Shown: positions 53,050 to 61,539, numbered from the stretch's first letter. The stretch: 64,000 bases of DNA from Rhodococcoides kyotonense (GCF_001645385.1 NZ_LVHI01000004.1:158388-222387); one strand, 5' to 3'. The notes: generated by a model from the sequence alone, not told the origin. Program-made: numbers and translations.

Positions 53050-56000
53050 TCAGCGAGCGTCCATCCACTGAGGATCGGCCAGTAGATCCTTCGTCGACGC
53101 AAAAAGACGCTCGGCGGCGACGCGATGGTCGGCGGCCGCGTCGTGCATTCCCAGAACGTCGGCGGTGGCGGCGAGTGCCGAGTCGACGGCACCGCAGTAC
53201 AGGGACCCGCTGTCGACGCCCGCGAAGGTGCCTGCGAACGGCAGCAATTCGTCGTAGCACTCGCGGCACACGTCGGTGTCGCCCAGGGCGGCGGCAGCGA
53301 GCGCTCGCACGGCCGTCATCCCGCGCCAGTAGTAGTCCCGCTGGTACGGCTCGGTTCGAGCCCAGATCTCCCGTGCACGGCTCATGTTGCCGCTGCGTGC
53401 CAGCGCCAGCACCCACGGGTTGTGAATGCGGACGGGGAGGTCGCCGTCGAGCGTCGGGAAGTCGTCGAGGATGCCGTCGTACGAGTCGGTCGCGATGGCG
53501 GTCGCCAGGCGTCCGATGTAGCGGATCTCGAATCCGTGCGACGTGCCCTGCTCGTCCATGTAATCGGCGACGGCTTCGTAGCGGGCGGCGGCGACTCCGT
53601 ATCGACCGGCGAGCACATCGACGAGGCCACCGAAGATCGTCAACACGCCGAGCAACTGCGTCAGGGCAGCACCACTGGCGAGTTGGATGGCGTCACGCAC
53701 GTGCGAGCGGGCCCCTTCGAGATCGACGACGGCGTTGCACGCGAGGAACAGCTGGAAGTGGGCGAGCGCTTGGTATTCGGCCGAGCCGATGTCGGTGGCG
53801 ACGGCGAGCAGCTGCTCGGCACGTGCGACGCGTTCGTCGTCGTGATCGGGTCCGAATGCAATGTAGCCGAACGCATTCAAGGCCAGGCATAGCAGTTCGG
53901 GGTCCCCCAGCCGCTCGGCCAGTGCGACCGCGTCGACGGCCTGTTTGCTTGCGGTCGCGGAGTCGAGACCCTCGATCTCGAACACCGACGTGACCAGGAG
54001 ACGAGTCCGATCGGCTTCTCCCACATCGGGATCGGCGAGAAGCGCGTTCACGTGGCGCAGAATTCCCTCGTCGGCGATGCCTTCGCGGATGTGCCAGATG
54101 ACGGGTGCGCGCCACGACGTCACGGCATCGAGCAGCGCGCGACGGTCGTCGAGTGCCCACGCGATGTCGATCGCCTCCTGCCGACGCACCCGTGCTTCCC
54201 GGGTGTTCGCCGCCCGTGCGAGCGATGCGACGACCCTGATCAGCAGGGCGAGTCGTTCGGTGGCCGGTGCCATCGGGTCGAGATCGAGCGTCTCGAGTGC
54301 GGAATTCCACAGGGCGAGAGCATCTTTGTGCGACGACAGAGATTCCGCTCGGTGCGCGGCGGCGGCGATGACGTGCGTCGACTCGATGGCCGTCGTCGAG
54401 GTCGCGCCGAGTGCGGCGTGATGCGCGAGGAGTGCGAGGTCCTCGGGCGCGCGATCGCGCAGCACCGCATACGCCTGCGCGTGCAGTCGCCTGCGTCGCA
54501 ACTTGGGCAGGTCGAGGTACAGCGTGTCGCGGACGAGCGCGTGGGTGAACTGCAGTCGGTCGGCAGCTCGTTCGGTCAACAAGCCTGCAAGCACCGCGGG
54601 TTCGAGATCGTCGAGCAGTTGGTCTTCGTCGGCCTTGGTCATCTCGAGCAGAGTGTCGAGGTCGGATTCGCGGCCGAGGACGGACAGCCGTCGCAGGGTG
54701 GTGACCGTGTGCTCGGGAAGTCGGGAAAGTCTGCGGCGCAGTACTTCTCCGATACCGGTCGGGATGGCTTCGCGCGCGGCAGACGCGCCTTCTGACACGA
54801 TGAGGCGGACGAGCTCGCGCAGGAACAGCGGGTTGCCTTCGGTGCGCGTCACGAGCAGTGCCAGTGTGTCCGGACTCGGATCGACAAGACCGAAATCAGC
54901 TGCGACGGCGGCCATTCGATCCGGCGGCAGGCCCGCGAGTTCGAGTCGTGTGCTCGGCACGTCGAGCAGCGTCGCCCACGCGGACGTGAGATCCTCGGTG
55001 ATCTCCGACGATCGGAACGTTGCGACGACCAGAATGTGCGCCCCGCGCGCGTCCGTCGCGAGTTGCCGCAGCACCGAGAGCGTCAACGCGTCGCCGCGGT
55101 GGACGTCGTCGAGGACCACGAGGATGGGCGACGACTCGGCGAGCCGGCAGAGGTAGTCCGCAACCCATTTGCCGAGCCAGAATGGTTGTGCTGTATCGAT
55201 TTCCGATGATCGTGGAAGGATCGGGGCCAGCTTGTCGCGGACGTCGTCGTCCATGCCCGCGACGTTCGCGAGCGACTGCAGGACCTCGCTCCACGCCCAC
55301 CCGGGAGGGGCGCCGTCGACCTCGGGGCAGCGACCCCACCCGATGTTCCACTGTCGTTGCCGCAGTTCGGCACTCAGCATCGACGCCAACGTGCTCTTGC
55401 CCTCGCCTGCCTCGCCGCCGATCCACGCGATCCCGAGTCCCGACGCGGCCGCCGTGTCTGCTGCCGCGACGAGCGCCGCGAGATCGTCCGGTCGACCGTT
55501 GGCGACCTCCGGATCGGCCTGCGCGGTCGAGCGTTCAGCGGGAACGACCGGCGCGACGACGGCGTGAACCTCCTCGACCTGCACCTCGTCCACGCTGTGC
55601 GCCAGGATGTCCGATTCCAGGGTGCGAAGTGTCGGGTCGGGATCGATTCCGAACTCGTCGGCCAGATAGTCGCGGGAACGCCGGAGCACGGCGAGCGCGT
55701 CGGATTGCCTGCCGCCGCGGTAGAGCGCGAGGGCGAGGAGTCGGACGGATTCCTCGCGGTCGGGCGCGAGGGCGATCACGGATTCGAGATCGCTGACGAC
55801 GGCAGCGTGGTTGCCGCGGGCGATCATGTCGGCGGCTCGGCGTTCGACCGCGGTGCGACGGAGATGCTCGAGCCGGGTGACTTCCGACGCGGCCCATGCG
55901 GCGTCGGAAACCTCCCGGTACGGGCCGTCGGTCCACAGAGCCAACGCGTCGGTGTAGCGGTCGGTCCGGTCGACGAGATGCTCGAACTGCCAGACGTCGA

Positions 56001-56319
56001 CGGCCTCGTCGGGCAGGGTCAGCGCGTATCCCGGAGGCGCGCTGATCAGCACGGTCGCGGGCGAGCGCGGTGGACGGTTCGGTTCGAGCACGCGCCGCAG
56101 ATTCGAGACGTGCACCTGCAGCGCACCGAGCGCCCTCGGCGGCGGATCGCCCGCCCACAGATCCTCGATCAACAGGTCCGTGCTGACGACGCGTCGACGC
56201 GCCAGTACGAGGCGCGTGAGCACGGTGCGCTGGCCGCGGCTGCCCAACGAGACGGGCCGCCCGTCGACGTCCGCACGGATCGGCCCGAAGGCGCGAATCG
56301 TCACTGCTGGCTGAATCAT
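53050..56319 (-). CDS. Large SARP/AfsR-type transcriptional regulator (DNA-binding, BTAD, ATPase, TPR)
   Basis: About 1089 residues from the ATG at 56319 (MIQPAVTIRAFGP); an in-frame ATG at 56346 is possible and neither has a clear ribosome site. Residues 8-95 are an OmpR-like winged helix (GSRGQRTVLTRLVLARRRVVSTDLLIEDLW). Residues 100-250 are the bacterial transcriptional activator domain. An AAA_16 ATPase follows (GGEAGEGKSTLASML near 300; Walker B ILVVLDDVHRGD). The C-terminal 500 residues are TPR-like helices. This is the AfsR architecture, which integrates signals to activate a target promoter; the adjacent oxidase gene is the obvious candidate. Confidence 0.88.
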   Translation of the reverse strand: MIQPAVTIRAFGPIRADVDGRPVSLGSRGQRTVLTRLVLARRRVVSTDLLIEDLWAGDPPPRALGALQVHVSNLRRVLEPNRPPRSPATVLISAPPGYALTLPDEAVDVWQFEHLVDRTDRYTDALALWTDGPYREVSDAAWAASEVTRLEHLRRTAVERRAADMIARGNHAAVVSDLESVIALAPDREESVRLLALALYRGGRQSDALAVLRRSRDYLADEFGIDPDPTLRTLESDILAHSVDEVQVEEVHAVVAPVVPAERSTAQADPEVANGRPDDLAALVAAADTAAASGLGIAWIGGEAGEGKSTLASMLSAELRQRQWNIGWGRCPEVDGAPPGWAWSEVLQSLANVAGMDDDVRDKLAPILPRSSEIDTAQPFWLGKWVADYLCRLAESSPILVVLDDVHRGDALTLSVLRQLATDARGAHILVVATFRSSEITEDLTSAWATLLDVPSTRLELAGLPPDRMAAVAADFGLVDPSPDTLALLVTRTEGNPLFLRELVRLIVSEGASAAREAIPTGIGEVLRRRLSRLPEHTVTTLRRLSVLGRESDLDTLLEMTKADEDQLLDDLEPAVLAGLLTERAADRLQFTHALVRDTLYLDLPKLRRRRLHAQAYAVLRDRAPEDLALLAHHAALGATSTTAIESTHVIAAAAHRAESLSSHKDALALWNSALETLDLDPMAPATERLALLIRVVASLARAANTREARVRRQEAIDIAWALDDRRALLDAVTSWRAPVIWHIREGIADEGILRHVNALLADPDVGEADRTRLLVTSVFEIEGLDSATASKQAVDAVALAERLGDPELLCLALNAFGYIAFGPDHDDERVARAEQLLAVATDIGSAEYQALAHFQLFLACNAVVDLEGARSHVRDAIQLASGAALTQLLGVLTIFGGLVDVLAGRYGVAAARYEAVADYMDEQGTSHGFEIRYIGRLATAIATDSYDGILDDFPTLDGDLPVRIHNPWVLALARSGNMSRAREIWARTEPYQRDYYWRGMTAVRALAAAALGDTDVCRECYDELLPFAGTFAGVDSGSLYCGAVDSALAATADVLGMHDAAADHRVAAERLFASTKDLLADPQWMDAR

Positions 56320-56379
56320 GATGATCGGTAGGTTAACGGCATCCATCCCGGGGCGCCCAGCAGTACGCCCGCCTGCACC

Positions 56380-56583
56380 TCAGGATCGCTCGGGCATGAG
56401 CATCCAGGCCGCGAGGTAGACGAGGGCGACGGTGCCGAAGGACACGAAGGCGCCGATCACCGTCAGGACGCGAACGAGGTTGACGTCGATGCCGAAGTAC
56501 TCGGCGACGCCGCCGCAGACACCGGCGACCATCTTCTGCGAATCGGAGCGGACGAACTCTTTCGGGGCGTTGGTGTATGTCAT
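56380..56583 (-). CDS. PspC-domain membrane protein
   Basis: 67 residues, nearly all PspC domain: FVRSDSQKMVAGVCGGVAEYFGIDVNLVRVLTVIGAFVSFGTVALVYLAAWMLMP. One membrane helix pair; the amphipathic GGVAEYFG motif is typical. PspC-type proteins take part in envelope stress responses. It is a single small gene upstream of, and on the same strand as, the SARP gene. Confidence 0.9.
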   Translation of the reverse strand: MTYTNAPKEFVRSDSQKMVAGVCGGVAEYFGIDVNLVRVLTVIGAFVSFGTVALVYLAAWMLMPERS

Positions 56584-56786
56584 GAGAAAGAGTCTGCTCG
56601 GCGGAGACCTCCCGGCACATCGGGAATTTCCCCCATCTCGACCCCGAAGTCTTCACCGACCGTAAGCATGGAATCCGGCCCGAAACAACCGTACGGCCTT
56701 TTTCTGAAACCAGCTAGGACGCAGCGGGTTTCGCCGGATAGTGTGTGCTCGTTCGACTGCTCATCACCCTCGAAAGGACTCTTCTC

Positions 56787-56927
56787 ATGCTCGGAACTCT
56801 CCTCGGCGCAGTGCTCGGCGGACTTCTCGGCGGCACGGGCGACGACGCTGCTGCAGGCGCAGGCCTGGGCGCTATCCTCAGCGGCCTCCTCGGAGACGGA
56901 ACCGGAAGCGCCGGATCCAGCTCGTAA
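56787..56927 (+). CDS. 46-residue glycine-rich hydrophobic peptide
   Basis: The ATG at 56787 is preceded by AAAGGACTC. The sequence starts MLGTLLGAVLGGLLGGTGDD, then AAAGAGLGAILSGLLGDGTG and SAGSSS. Two short Leu/Gly segments of about 15 residues flank an acidic turn. The pattern suits a pair of amphipathic or membrane-inserting helices and lacks basic residues entirely. It has no signal peptide. A stem-loop at 56937-56977 follows it and ppk2 begins 108 bp on. Together with the two peptides after ppk2 it resembles small envelope channel peptides of mycolic-acid bacteria; this is inference. Confidence 0.6.
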   Translation: MLGTLLGAVLGGLLGGTGDDAAAGAGLGAILSGLLGDGTGSAGSSS

Positions 56928-56936
56928 TTGCTCTCC

Positions 56937-56977
56937 GTGCGCCTTCTGCGTGACCGACGAAACCGCAGAGGGCGCAC
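56937..56977 (+). terminator. Stem-loop after the 46-residue peptide gene
   Basis: GTGCGCCTTCTGCG (56937-56950) pairs with CGCAGAGGGCGCAC (56964-56977) with one wobble around a 13-nt loop. It may separate the peptide transcript from ppk2. Confidence 0.65.
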
Positions 56978-57034
56978 GACCGAGTTCACCTTCTTGTCAC
57001 CATCTTGTTGCCGCCGGGGGCTAGCTTTCGGCCC

Positions 57035-57946
57035 ATGACTCACGATTTCAGCTCGGTCGGCAACCTCGACGCAGCCGTCGACCTCACGGATACTTCCGGT
57101 TTCGTCGTCGACGACAGCGACGACGACGATCCCATCCTGCTGACGGTCCCCGACGGGCGAGTCGTCGACACCTGGCGCGAGGGTTATCCCTACGACGAGC
57201 GCATGTCCCGCGCCGAGTACGAAATGCAGAAGCGGTTGCTTCAGATCGAACTGCTCAAGCTCCAGATGTGGACCAAGGAGACCGGCCGACGCCACGTCAT
57301 CGTGTTCGAAGGCCGCGACGCCGCAGGCAAAGGCGGCACGATCAAGCGCTTCATGGAACACATGAACCCGCGCGGCGCACGCGTCGTCGCGTTGGAGAAG
57401 CCGTCGGCGCGCGAGTCAACGGAGTGGTACTTCCAGCGCTACATTCAGCACCTCCCCGCTGCCGGCGAGATAGTCATGTTCGACCGCTCCTGGTACAACC
57501 GTGCAGGCGTCGAGCGTGTGATGGGATTCTGCGACGAAGACCAGCACGCGCGATTCGTTCGGCAGGCGCCGCTCTTCGAACAAATGCTCGTCGACGACGG
57601 GATCAGCCTCACCAAGTTCTGGTTCTCGGTGTCCCAGCTCGAGCAGCGCACGCGCTTCGCCATCCGTCAGGTCGACCCGGTCCGGCAGTGGAAGCTGTCG
57701 CCGATGGACCTGGCCTCGCTGGACAAGTGGGATGCCTACACGGCGGCGAAGGAGGAGAACTTCCGTGCCACCGATACCGACGTCGCGCCCTGGACCATCG
57801 TGAAGAGCAACGACAAGAAGCGCGCCCGGCTCAACGCGATGCGCTTCGTTCTGAACAAGTTCGATTACGCAAACAAGGATCAGGAAGTCGTCGGGGAAAC
57901 AGACCCGTTGTTGGTCGGACGTGCGCGTGACGTGATCGGAGAATGA
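57035..57946 (+). CDS. ppk2: Polyphosphate kinase 2
   Basis: 303 residues from the ATG at 57035. After an acidic N-terminus (DDSDDDDP) comes the PPK2 domain. Walker A is FEGRDAAGKGGTIKRF at about 90-105, the lid contains ARVVALEKPSARESTEWYFQRYIQHLP, and Walker B is VMFDRSWYNRAGVERVMGF at about 147-165. A single domain indicates class I, which transfers phosphate between polyphosphate and nucleoside diphosphates. In Corynebacterium a ppk2 gene neighbours the small-porin genes porA/porH (recalled), and here tiny peptide genes flank it on both sides. Confidence 0.94.
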   Translation: MTHDFSSVGNLDAAVDLTDTSGFVVDDSDDDDPILLTVPDGRVVDTWREGYPYDERMSRAEYEMQKRLLQIELLKLQMWTKETGRRHVIVFEGRDAAGKGGTIKRFMEHMNPRGARVVALEKPSARESTEWYFQRYIQHLPAAGEIVMFDRSWYNRAGVERVMGFCDEDQHARFVRQAPLFEQMLVDDGISLTKFWFSVSQLEQRTRFAIRQVDPVRQWKLSPMDLASLDKWDAYTAAKEENFRATDTDVAPWTIVKSNDKKRARLNAMRFVLNKFDYANKDQEVVGETDPLLVGRARDVIGE

Positions 57947-58067
57947 TCCTCTCCTAACCGGTCGCCGCGACTCCGTCGTCGAAATGTCGGCAAATCAGGT
58001 TTATTTCCCGATTTCATGGTCCCGCTGTTACCTCGTCGATGCATATGAGGTAAGAAGGAGGCGGGTC

Positions 58068-58136
58068 GTGACGTGGCGGCCGAGCAGTTCAACTGGAGGA
58101 GTAATTCATGGGTTCCGCAGCAACCTTCCTTGGTGA
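58068..58136 (+). CDS. Possible 22-codon upstream overlapping frame
   Basis: A GTG at 58068 has AAGAAGGAGGCGGGTC before it, one of the stronger ribosome sites in the region. The frame reads MTWRPSSSTGG and stops 29 nt inside the 37-residue peptide gene, in another frame. It could couple or regulate translation of that gene. It may also be fortuitous; the encoded peptide has no recognisable features. Confidence 0.3.
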   Translation: MTWRPSSSTGGVIHGFRSNLPW

Positions 58137-58221
58137 CATCGTTTCCGGCGTCTACGACGGAATCGTCGACGCAATCGTCGACCAGATCGTCGGTGCTCTG
58201 ACCTCGGGCAGCGCTGCCTGA
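58108..58221 (+). CDS. 37-residue amphipathic peptide, PorA/PorH-like candidate
   Basis: The ATG at 58108 follows GGAGGAG, and the stop is followed by an 18-bp terminator stem. The sequence begins MGSAATFLGDIVSG and continues with four-residue units VYDG, IVDA, IVDQ, IVGA. A hydrophobic pair followed by Asp or Gly repeats about every turn, so one helix face is apolar and the other acidic. There is no signal peptide and there are no basic residues. Size, acidity, amphipathic helix and position beside ppk2 match the small channel-forming PorA/PorH peptides of mycolic-acid bacteria. Similarity is by character rather than demonstrated homology. Confidence 0.65.
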   Translation: MGSAATFLGDIVSGVYDGIVDAIVDQIVGALTSGSAA

Positions 58222-58240
58222 TAGGGCTCCGGCCAGGTTC

Positions 58241-58287
58241 GAACGAGGCGCCGCGACTCACTCGAGTCGCGGCGCCTCGTTCGCTTT
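58241..58287 (+). terminator. Terminator after the 37-residue peptide gene
   Basis: A perfect 18-bp stem, GAACGAGGCGCCGCGACT (58241-58258) with 58265-58282, loop CACTCG, then GCTTTT. Such a strong terminator indicates a high-level independent transcript. Confidence 0.9.
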
Positions 58288-58453
58288 TGTAAAAGCTGTT
58301 TTCTGGTTTGGTCGACGCTTTGCTGCTTTTGGACTTTTATCGCCGAGCCCCTGGCGGAGTTTCGATTCGCTTGATAGAAACGTAAGTGGCAGTGATTGTT
58401 TCGTGATCGTCACTCCATCGGAATAGAACCCTCGAATAGAAGGAGCTCATTTC
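58288..58453 (+). promoter_or_regulatory. AT-richer promoter region of the 30-residue peptide gene
   Basis: This stretch has far more A/T than its surroundings (for example TTTTGTAAAAGCTGTTTTC near 58286 and TTGATAGAAACG near 58370) and holds no coding frame of interest. It probably contains the promoter and leader of the peptide gene starting at 58454. Exact -35/-10 boxes cannot be fixed. Confidence 0.5.
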
Positions 58454-58546
58454 ATGTCCAGCGAACTCGACACCTCCGGCCTGCTCGCCCTGCTCGCATT
58501 GCTGTTCTCCGGCAGCGCAGAAGCACCCGAGACGCCAGCGGGCTGA
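58454..58546 (+). CDS. 30-residue leucine-rich acidic peptide, small-porin-like candidate
   Basis: The ATG at 58454 follows GAAGGAG with 9-nt spacing. The peptide reads MSSELDTSGLLALLALLFSG then SAEAPETPAG. It has one hydrophobic Leu/Ala helix of about 12 residues and an acidic, Pro-containing tail, with no basic residues. It has its own AT-rich upstream region and a 19-bp terminator stem at 58571-58613. It forms a pair with the 37-residue gene 232 bp upstream; both could be subunits of one oligomer, as for PorA and PorH. No homologue is recognised. Confidence 0.6.
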   Translation: MSSELDTSGLLALLALLFSGSAEAPETPAG

Positions 58547-58570
58547 GTCAACGTCTGCTTCAAGCCTCCT

Positions 58571-58613
58571 ACGTCGGCCGGGGCCAACCGCACAGGTTGG
58601 CCCCGGCCGACGT
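58571..58613 (+). terminator. Terminator after the 30-residue peptide gene
   Basis: A perfect 19-bp stem, ACGTCGGCCGGGGCCAACC (58571-58589) with 58595-58613, loop GCACA. It is among the strongest hairpins in the window. Confidence 0.88.
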
Positions 58614-58634
58614 TCGTTCGTGTAGGCCTTAGTC

Positions 58635-59483
58635 TTGGCGGTCGTGGAGACCGTTCCGATTCAGATGCCCGGCGGCGACGTCGTCCCGGTAAGACTGTTC
58701 GAGTCCGCTGTCCCTCCCAAGTGGGATGTTCCCGTCGTCGTCGTGCTGCCGGGTCTCGGCATCCCGGCCGGCTACTACCAGCTGTTCGCCGAGCGGCTGG
58801 CGGACGAGGGCATGCACGTCGCGCTCGCCGATCTACGTGGCCAGGGTGACAGTAGGCCCAAGCCCAGCAGCGCCAGCAGGTACGGCTATCAGGAACTCGT
58901 CTCGGTCGACTTCCCCGCGGTGTTCGAAGTGGTCCGGGAGCGATTTCCCGACGCGACGCCGTACGCGCTCGGCCACAGCATGGGCGGGCAACTCGCGTCG
59001 CTGTACGCGTCGCGCATCCGTGGCCGTCTCGGCGGCTTGATCCTGGTGGCGTCGGGATCGCCGTACCACCGCGGTTTCGGCGTCGCGCGAGGTGCTTCGC
59101 TGTTCGTCGGTGCGGCGGCCATGTCGCTGACCAGCAGCATCGCGGGCTTCTGGCCAGGGGATCGTATCGACATCGGCGGCTTCGGCCGTCAGTCGAAGGT
59201 GTTGATCGACGACTGGTCGCGGTTCGCACGCACCGGCAGGATCGAGCCGTCGGGCGCCGACATCGACTACGAGGAGAGGATCGGCAGGCTGAAGCTGCCG
59301 ATCCTCGCCGTCACGCTGGCCGGCGACGACATGGCCCCCCGCAGTTCCATGGACAACCTGCTGCAGAAGTTTCCGCGCGCCGATATCACCACACGGCATC
59401 TGGAGTCACCGCGTGGTCATATCGAATGGATCCGTCAGCCGGGCTCGGTCGTCGCCGAGGTGGTCGAGTGGTTCAAGCGTTGA
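58635..59483 (+). CDS. Alpha/beta hydrolase
   Basis: 282 residues from a TTG at 58635, or 279 from a GTG at 58644; neither has a good ribosome site. The fold is clear: VVVVLPGLGIPAGYYQLFAERLADEG, the nucleophile elbow YALGHSMGGQLASLYA (Ser about 115), the acid in TLAGDDMAPRSS, and the histidine in SPRGHIEW. The PGLGIPAGYY loop supplies the oxyanion hole. It is similar to serine-aminopeptidase-S33/lysophospholipase-type proteins. The 3' end overlaps the convergent oligopeptidase gene by 11 bp. Confidence 0.87.
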   Translation: MAVVETVPIQMPGGDVVPVRLFESAVPPKWDVPVVVVLPGLGIPAGYYQLFAERLADEGMHVALADLRGQGDSRPKPSSASRYGYQELVSVDFPAVFEVVRERFPDATPYALGHSMGGQLASLYASRIRGRLGGLILVASGSPYHRGFGVARGASLFVGAAAMSLTSSIAGFWPGDRIDIGGFGRQSKVLIDDWSRFARTGRIEPSGADIDYEERIGRLKLPILAVTLAGDDMAPRSSMDNLLQKFPRADITTRHLESPRGHIEWIRQPGSVVAEVVEWFKR

Positions 59484-61503
59484 GGGTCGTCCACAGGAAC
59501 TGAAACGCGAGCGTCGTCTTGAACGCCATCTGAGCGTTGTCTGCGGCACCGCCGTGGCCGCCCTCGATGTTCTCGAAGTAGCGAACGTCCTGGCCCAGCT
59601 CCTCGAGGCGTGCGGCCATCTTGCGGGCGTGGCCGGGATGGACCCGGTCGTCCCGCGTCGACGTCGCGATCAGGATCGGCGGGTATTTCTTGTCCTCGGG
59701 TCCGACGACGTTCTGGTAGGGCGAGTATTCGGAGATGAATGCCCACTCGTCGGGATCGTCGGGGTTGCCGTACTCGGCCACCCACGAGGCTCCGGCCAGC
59801 AGCAGGTGGTAGCGCTTCATGTCCAGTAGCGGCACCTGGCAGACGATGGCTCCGAACAGCTCGGGGTACTTCGTCAGCATGATGCCCATCAGCAGACCGC
59901 CGTTGCTGCCGCCCTGGGCGCCGAGCTGCCGATGCGTCGTGATGCCACGTTCGACGAGATCCCGGGCGACAGCCGCGAAGTCCTCGTGGACCTTGTGCCG
60001 ACCGGCGCGCAGCACCTGGGTGTGCCACTCGGGGCCGTACTCACCGCCACCGCGGATGTTGGCGACGACGTACGTGCCGCCTCGTTCCAGCCATGCGAGG
60101 CCTGTCGCGCCGCTGTACGACGGCGTCATCGAGATCTCGAAGCCGCCGTAGCCGTAGAGCAGGGTAGGTCCTGGCTCTGCATTGTCGCGGCGTACGACGA
60201 AGTACGGGATTTTCGTGCCGTCGTCGGACGTCGCGAAATGCTGGGCGACGGTCAAACCGGTCGTGTCGAAGAAGGACGGCGCCTGCTTCAGCGCCTCGAT
60301 TTCTCCCCCGACCGTGCCGTACAGCAGCGTCGCGGGCGTGAGATAACCGCTCGACGACAGGAAGAACTCGTCGCCGTTCTCCTCCGAATCCGTGCCGACG
60401 ATCTCGATCGACGTCAGCTCGGGCAGACCGGTCATCGGTCGGTCGCTCCAGCCGTCGTCGCCCGGCGTGTAGACCCGTACCTCGGTGGTGACGTCGACGA
60501 GCGTGACGACCAGCAGGTGATTCTCGGTCCACGCCCACTGATGCAGCGAGCGGTGCTCGTCCGGCGCGAACAGGACCGTCAGATCACGCTCACCGCGCAC
60601 GAACGCGTCGAAGTTCGTGGCGAGCAGTGCGCCCGCCGAGTACGTCGTGTCGCCGACGGTCCAGTCCGTCATCGTGCGCACGAGCAGCCAATCCTTGTGG
60701 ATCGACGCCGTCGCGTCCGTCGGCACGTCGACGAGGACGAGTTCGTCGCTCTTCAGCACGTAGAGCTCGGCGTTGTAGAAGTCGGTGGCGCGCTGGACGA
60801 AGTCGCGTTCGAATCCGGGAGTCCGGTCGTGCCATGCGGAGATCGAGATGTCCGACGGCTTGCCCTCGAACACGGTCGTCGCCTCGGACAGTTCGGTGCC
60901 GCGCTGCCACCGCTTCGCGATCCGCGGGTAGCCGGAGTCGGTGAGCGAGCCGTCGCCGAAATCGGTACCGATGTAGACGGCGTCGGAATCGATGTAACCG
61001 ATGTCGGTCTTCGCTTCGGCGACGTAGAAGCCGCCGTCGTTCGCGTTGCGGAAAGTCCTTGTCTCCAGGTCGAATTCGCGCACGACGGTCGCGTCGGCGC
61101 CGCCGCGGGACAGTGTCACCAGCGCGATCTTCTGGTCCGGGCGCAGAACCTGTGCGCCGCTCCAGACCCAGTTCTCGCCTTCGGCGTCGGCGACGGCATC
61201 GAGGTCGAGCAGGACGTCCCATTCGGGGGAGTCCTTGCGGTACTCCTCCATCGTGGTCCGACGCCACAGCCCGCGCACGTGGGTCGCGTCGCGCCAGAAG
61301 TTGTAGAGATAATCGCCGCGGCGACGCGCGTACGGAATGCGGGCGTCGGTGTCGAGGACTTCGCGAACGCGCGCCTCGATGGCGTCGAACTCGTCGCTCT
61401 TCATGAACTCGGTGGTTGCCGCGTTGCGGGTGCGCACCCAGTCCAGGGCCGCGTCGTCGGTGACCTTCTCTAGCCACAGGTACGGGTCTTCGGTGTTGCT
61501 CAT
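59473..61503 (-). CDS. Prolyl oligopeptidase family serine peptidase (S9A)
   Basis: 676 residues. The N-terminal DPYLWLEKVTDDAALDWVRTRNAAT and the following seven-bladed beta-propeller are typical. The catalytic domain holds GYGGFEISMTPSYS, the nucleophile in GAQGGSNGGLLMGIML (Ser about 530), the acid in ATSTRDDRVHPGHA, and the histidine in ENIEGGHGGAADN. It lacks a signal peptide, so it probably cleaves proline-containing oligopeptides in the cytoplasm. It is transcribed alone. Confidence 0.93.
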   Translation of the reverse strand: MSNTEDPYLWLEKVTDDAALDWVRTRNAATTEFMKSDEFDAIEARVREVLDTDARIPYARRRGDYLYNFWRDATHVRGLWRRTTMEEYRKDSPEWDVLLDLDAVADAEGENWVWSGAQVLRPDQKIALVTLSRGGADATVVREFDLETRTFRNANDGGFYVAEAKTDIGYIDSDAVYIGTDFGDGSLTDSGYPRIAKRWQRGTELSEATTVFEGKPSDISISAWHDRTPGFERDFVQRATDFYNAELYVLKSDELVLVDVPTDATASIHKDWLLVRTMTDWTVGDTTYSAGALLATNFDAFVRGERDLTVLFAPDEHRSLHQWAWTENHLLVVTLVDVTTEVRVYTPGDDGWSDRPMTGLPELTSIEIVGTDSEENGDEFFLSSSGYLTPATLLYGTVGGEIEALKQAPSFFDTTGLTVAQHFATSDDGTKIPYFVVRRDNAEPGPTLLYGYGGFEISMTPSYSGATGLAWLERGGTYVVANIRGGGEYGPEWHTQVLRAGRHKVHEDFAAVARDLVERGITTHRQLGAQGGSNGGLLMGIMLTKYPELFGAIVCQVPLLDMKRYHLLLAGASWVAEYGNPDDPDEWAFISEYSPYQNVVGPEDKKYPPILIATSTRDDRVHPGHARKMAARLEELGQDVRYFENIEGGHGGAADNAQMAFKTTLAFQFLWTTLNA

Positions 61504-61539
61504 GCGTCATTTCTACCTGCGCGAGTACTGTCTCCGAAG

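Noticed and set aside
51523..56319. Secondary-metabolite cluster around the SARP regulator
   Set aside because: No polyketide, peptide, terpene or tailoring genes other than the single oxidase are present.
58108..58546. Type I toxin-antitoxin peptides
   Set aside because: The peptides lack the basic tail usual in membrane toxins, and no antisense promoter is evident; kept only as an alternative to a channel role.
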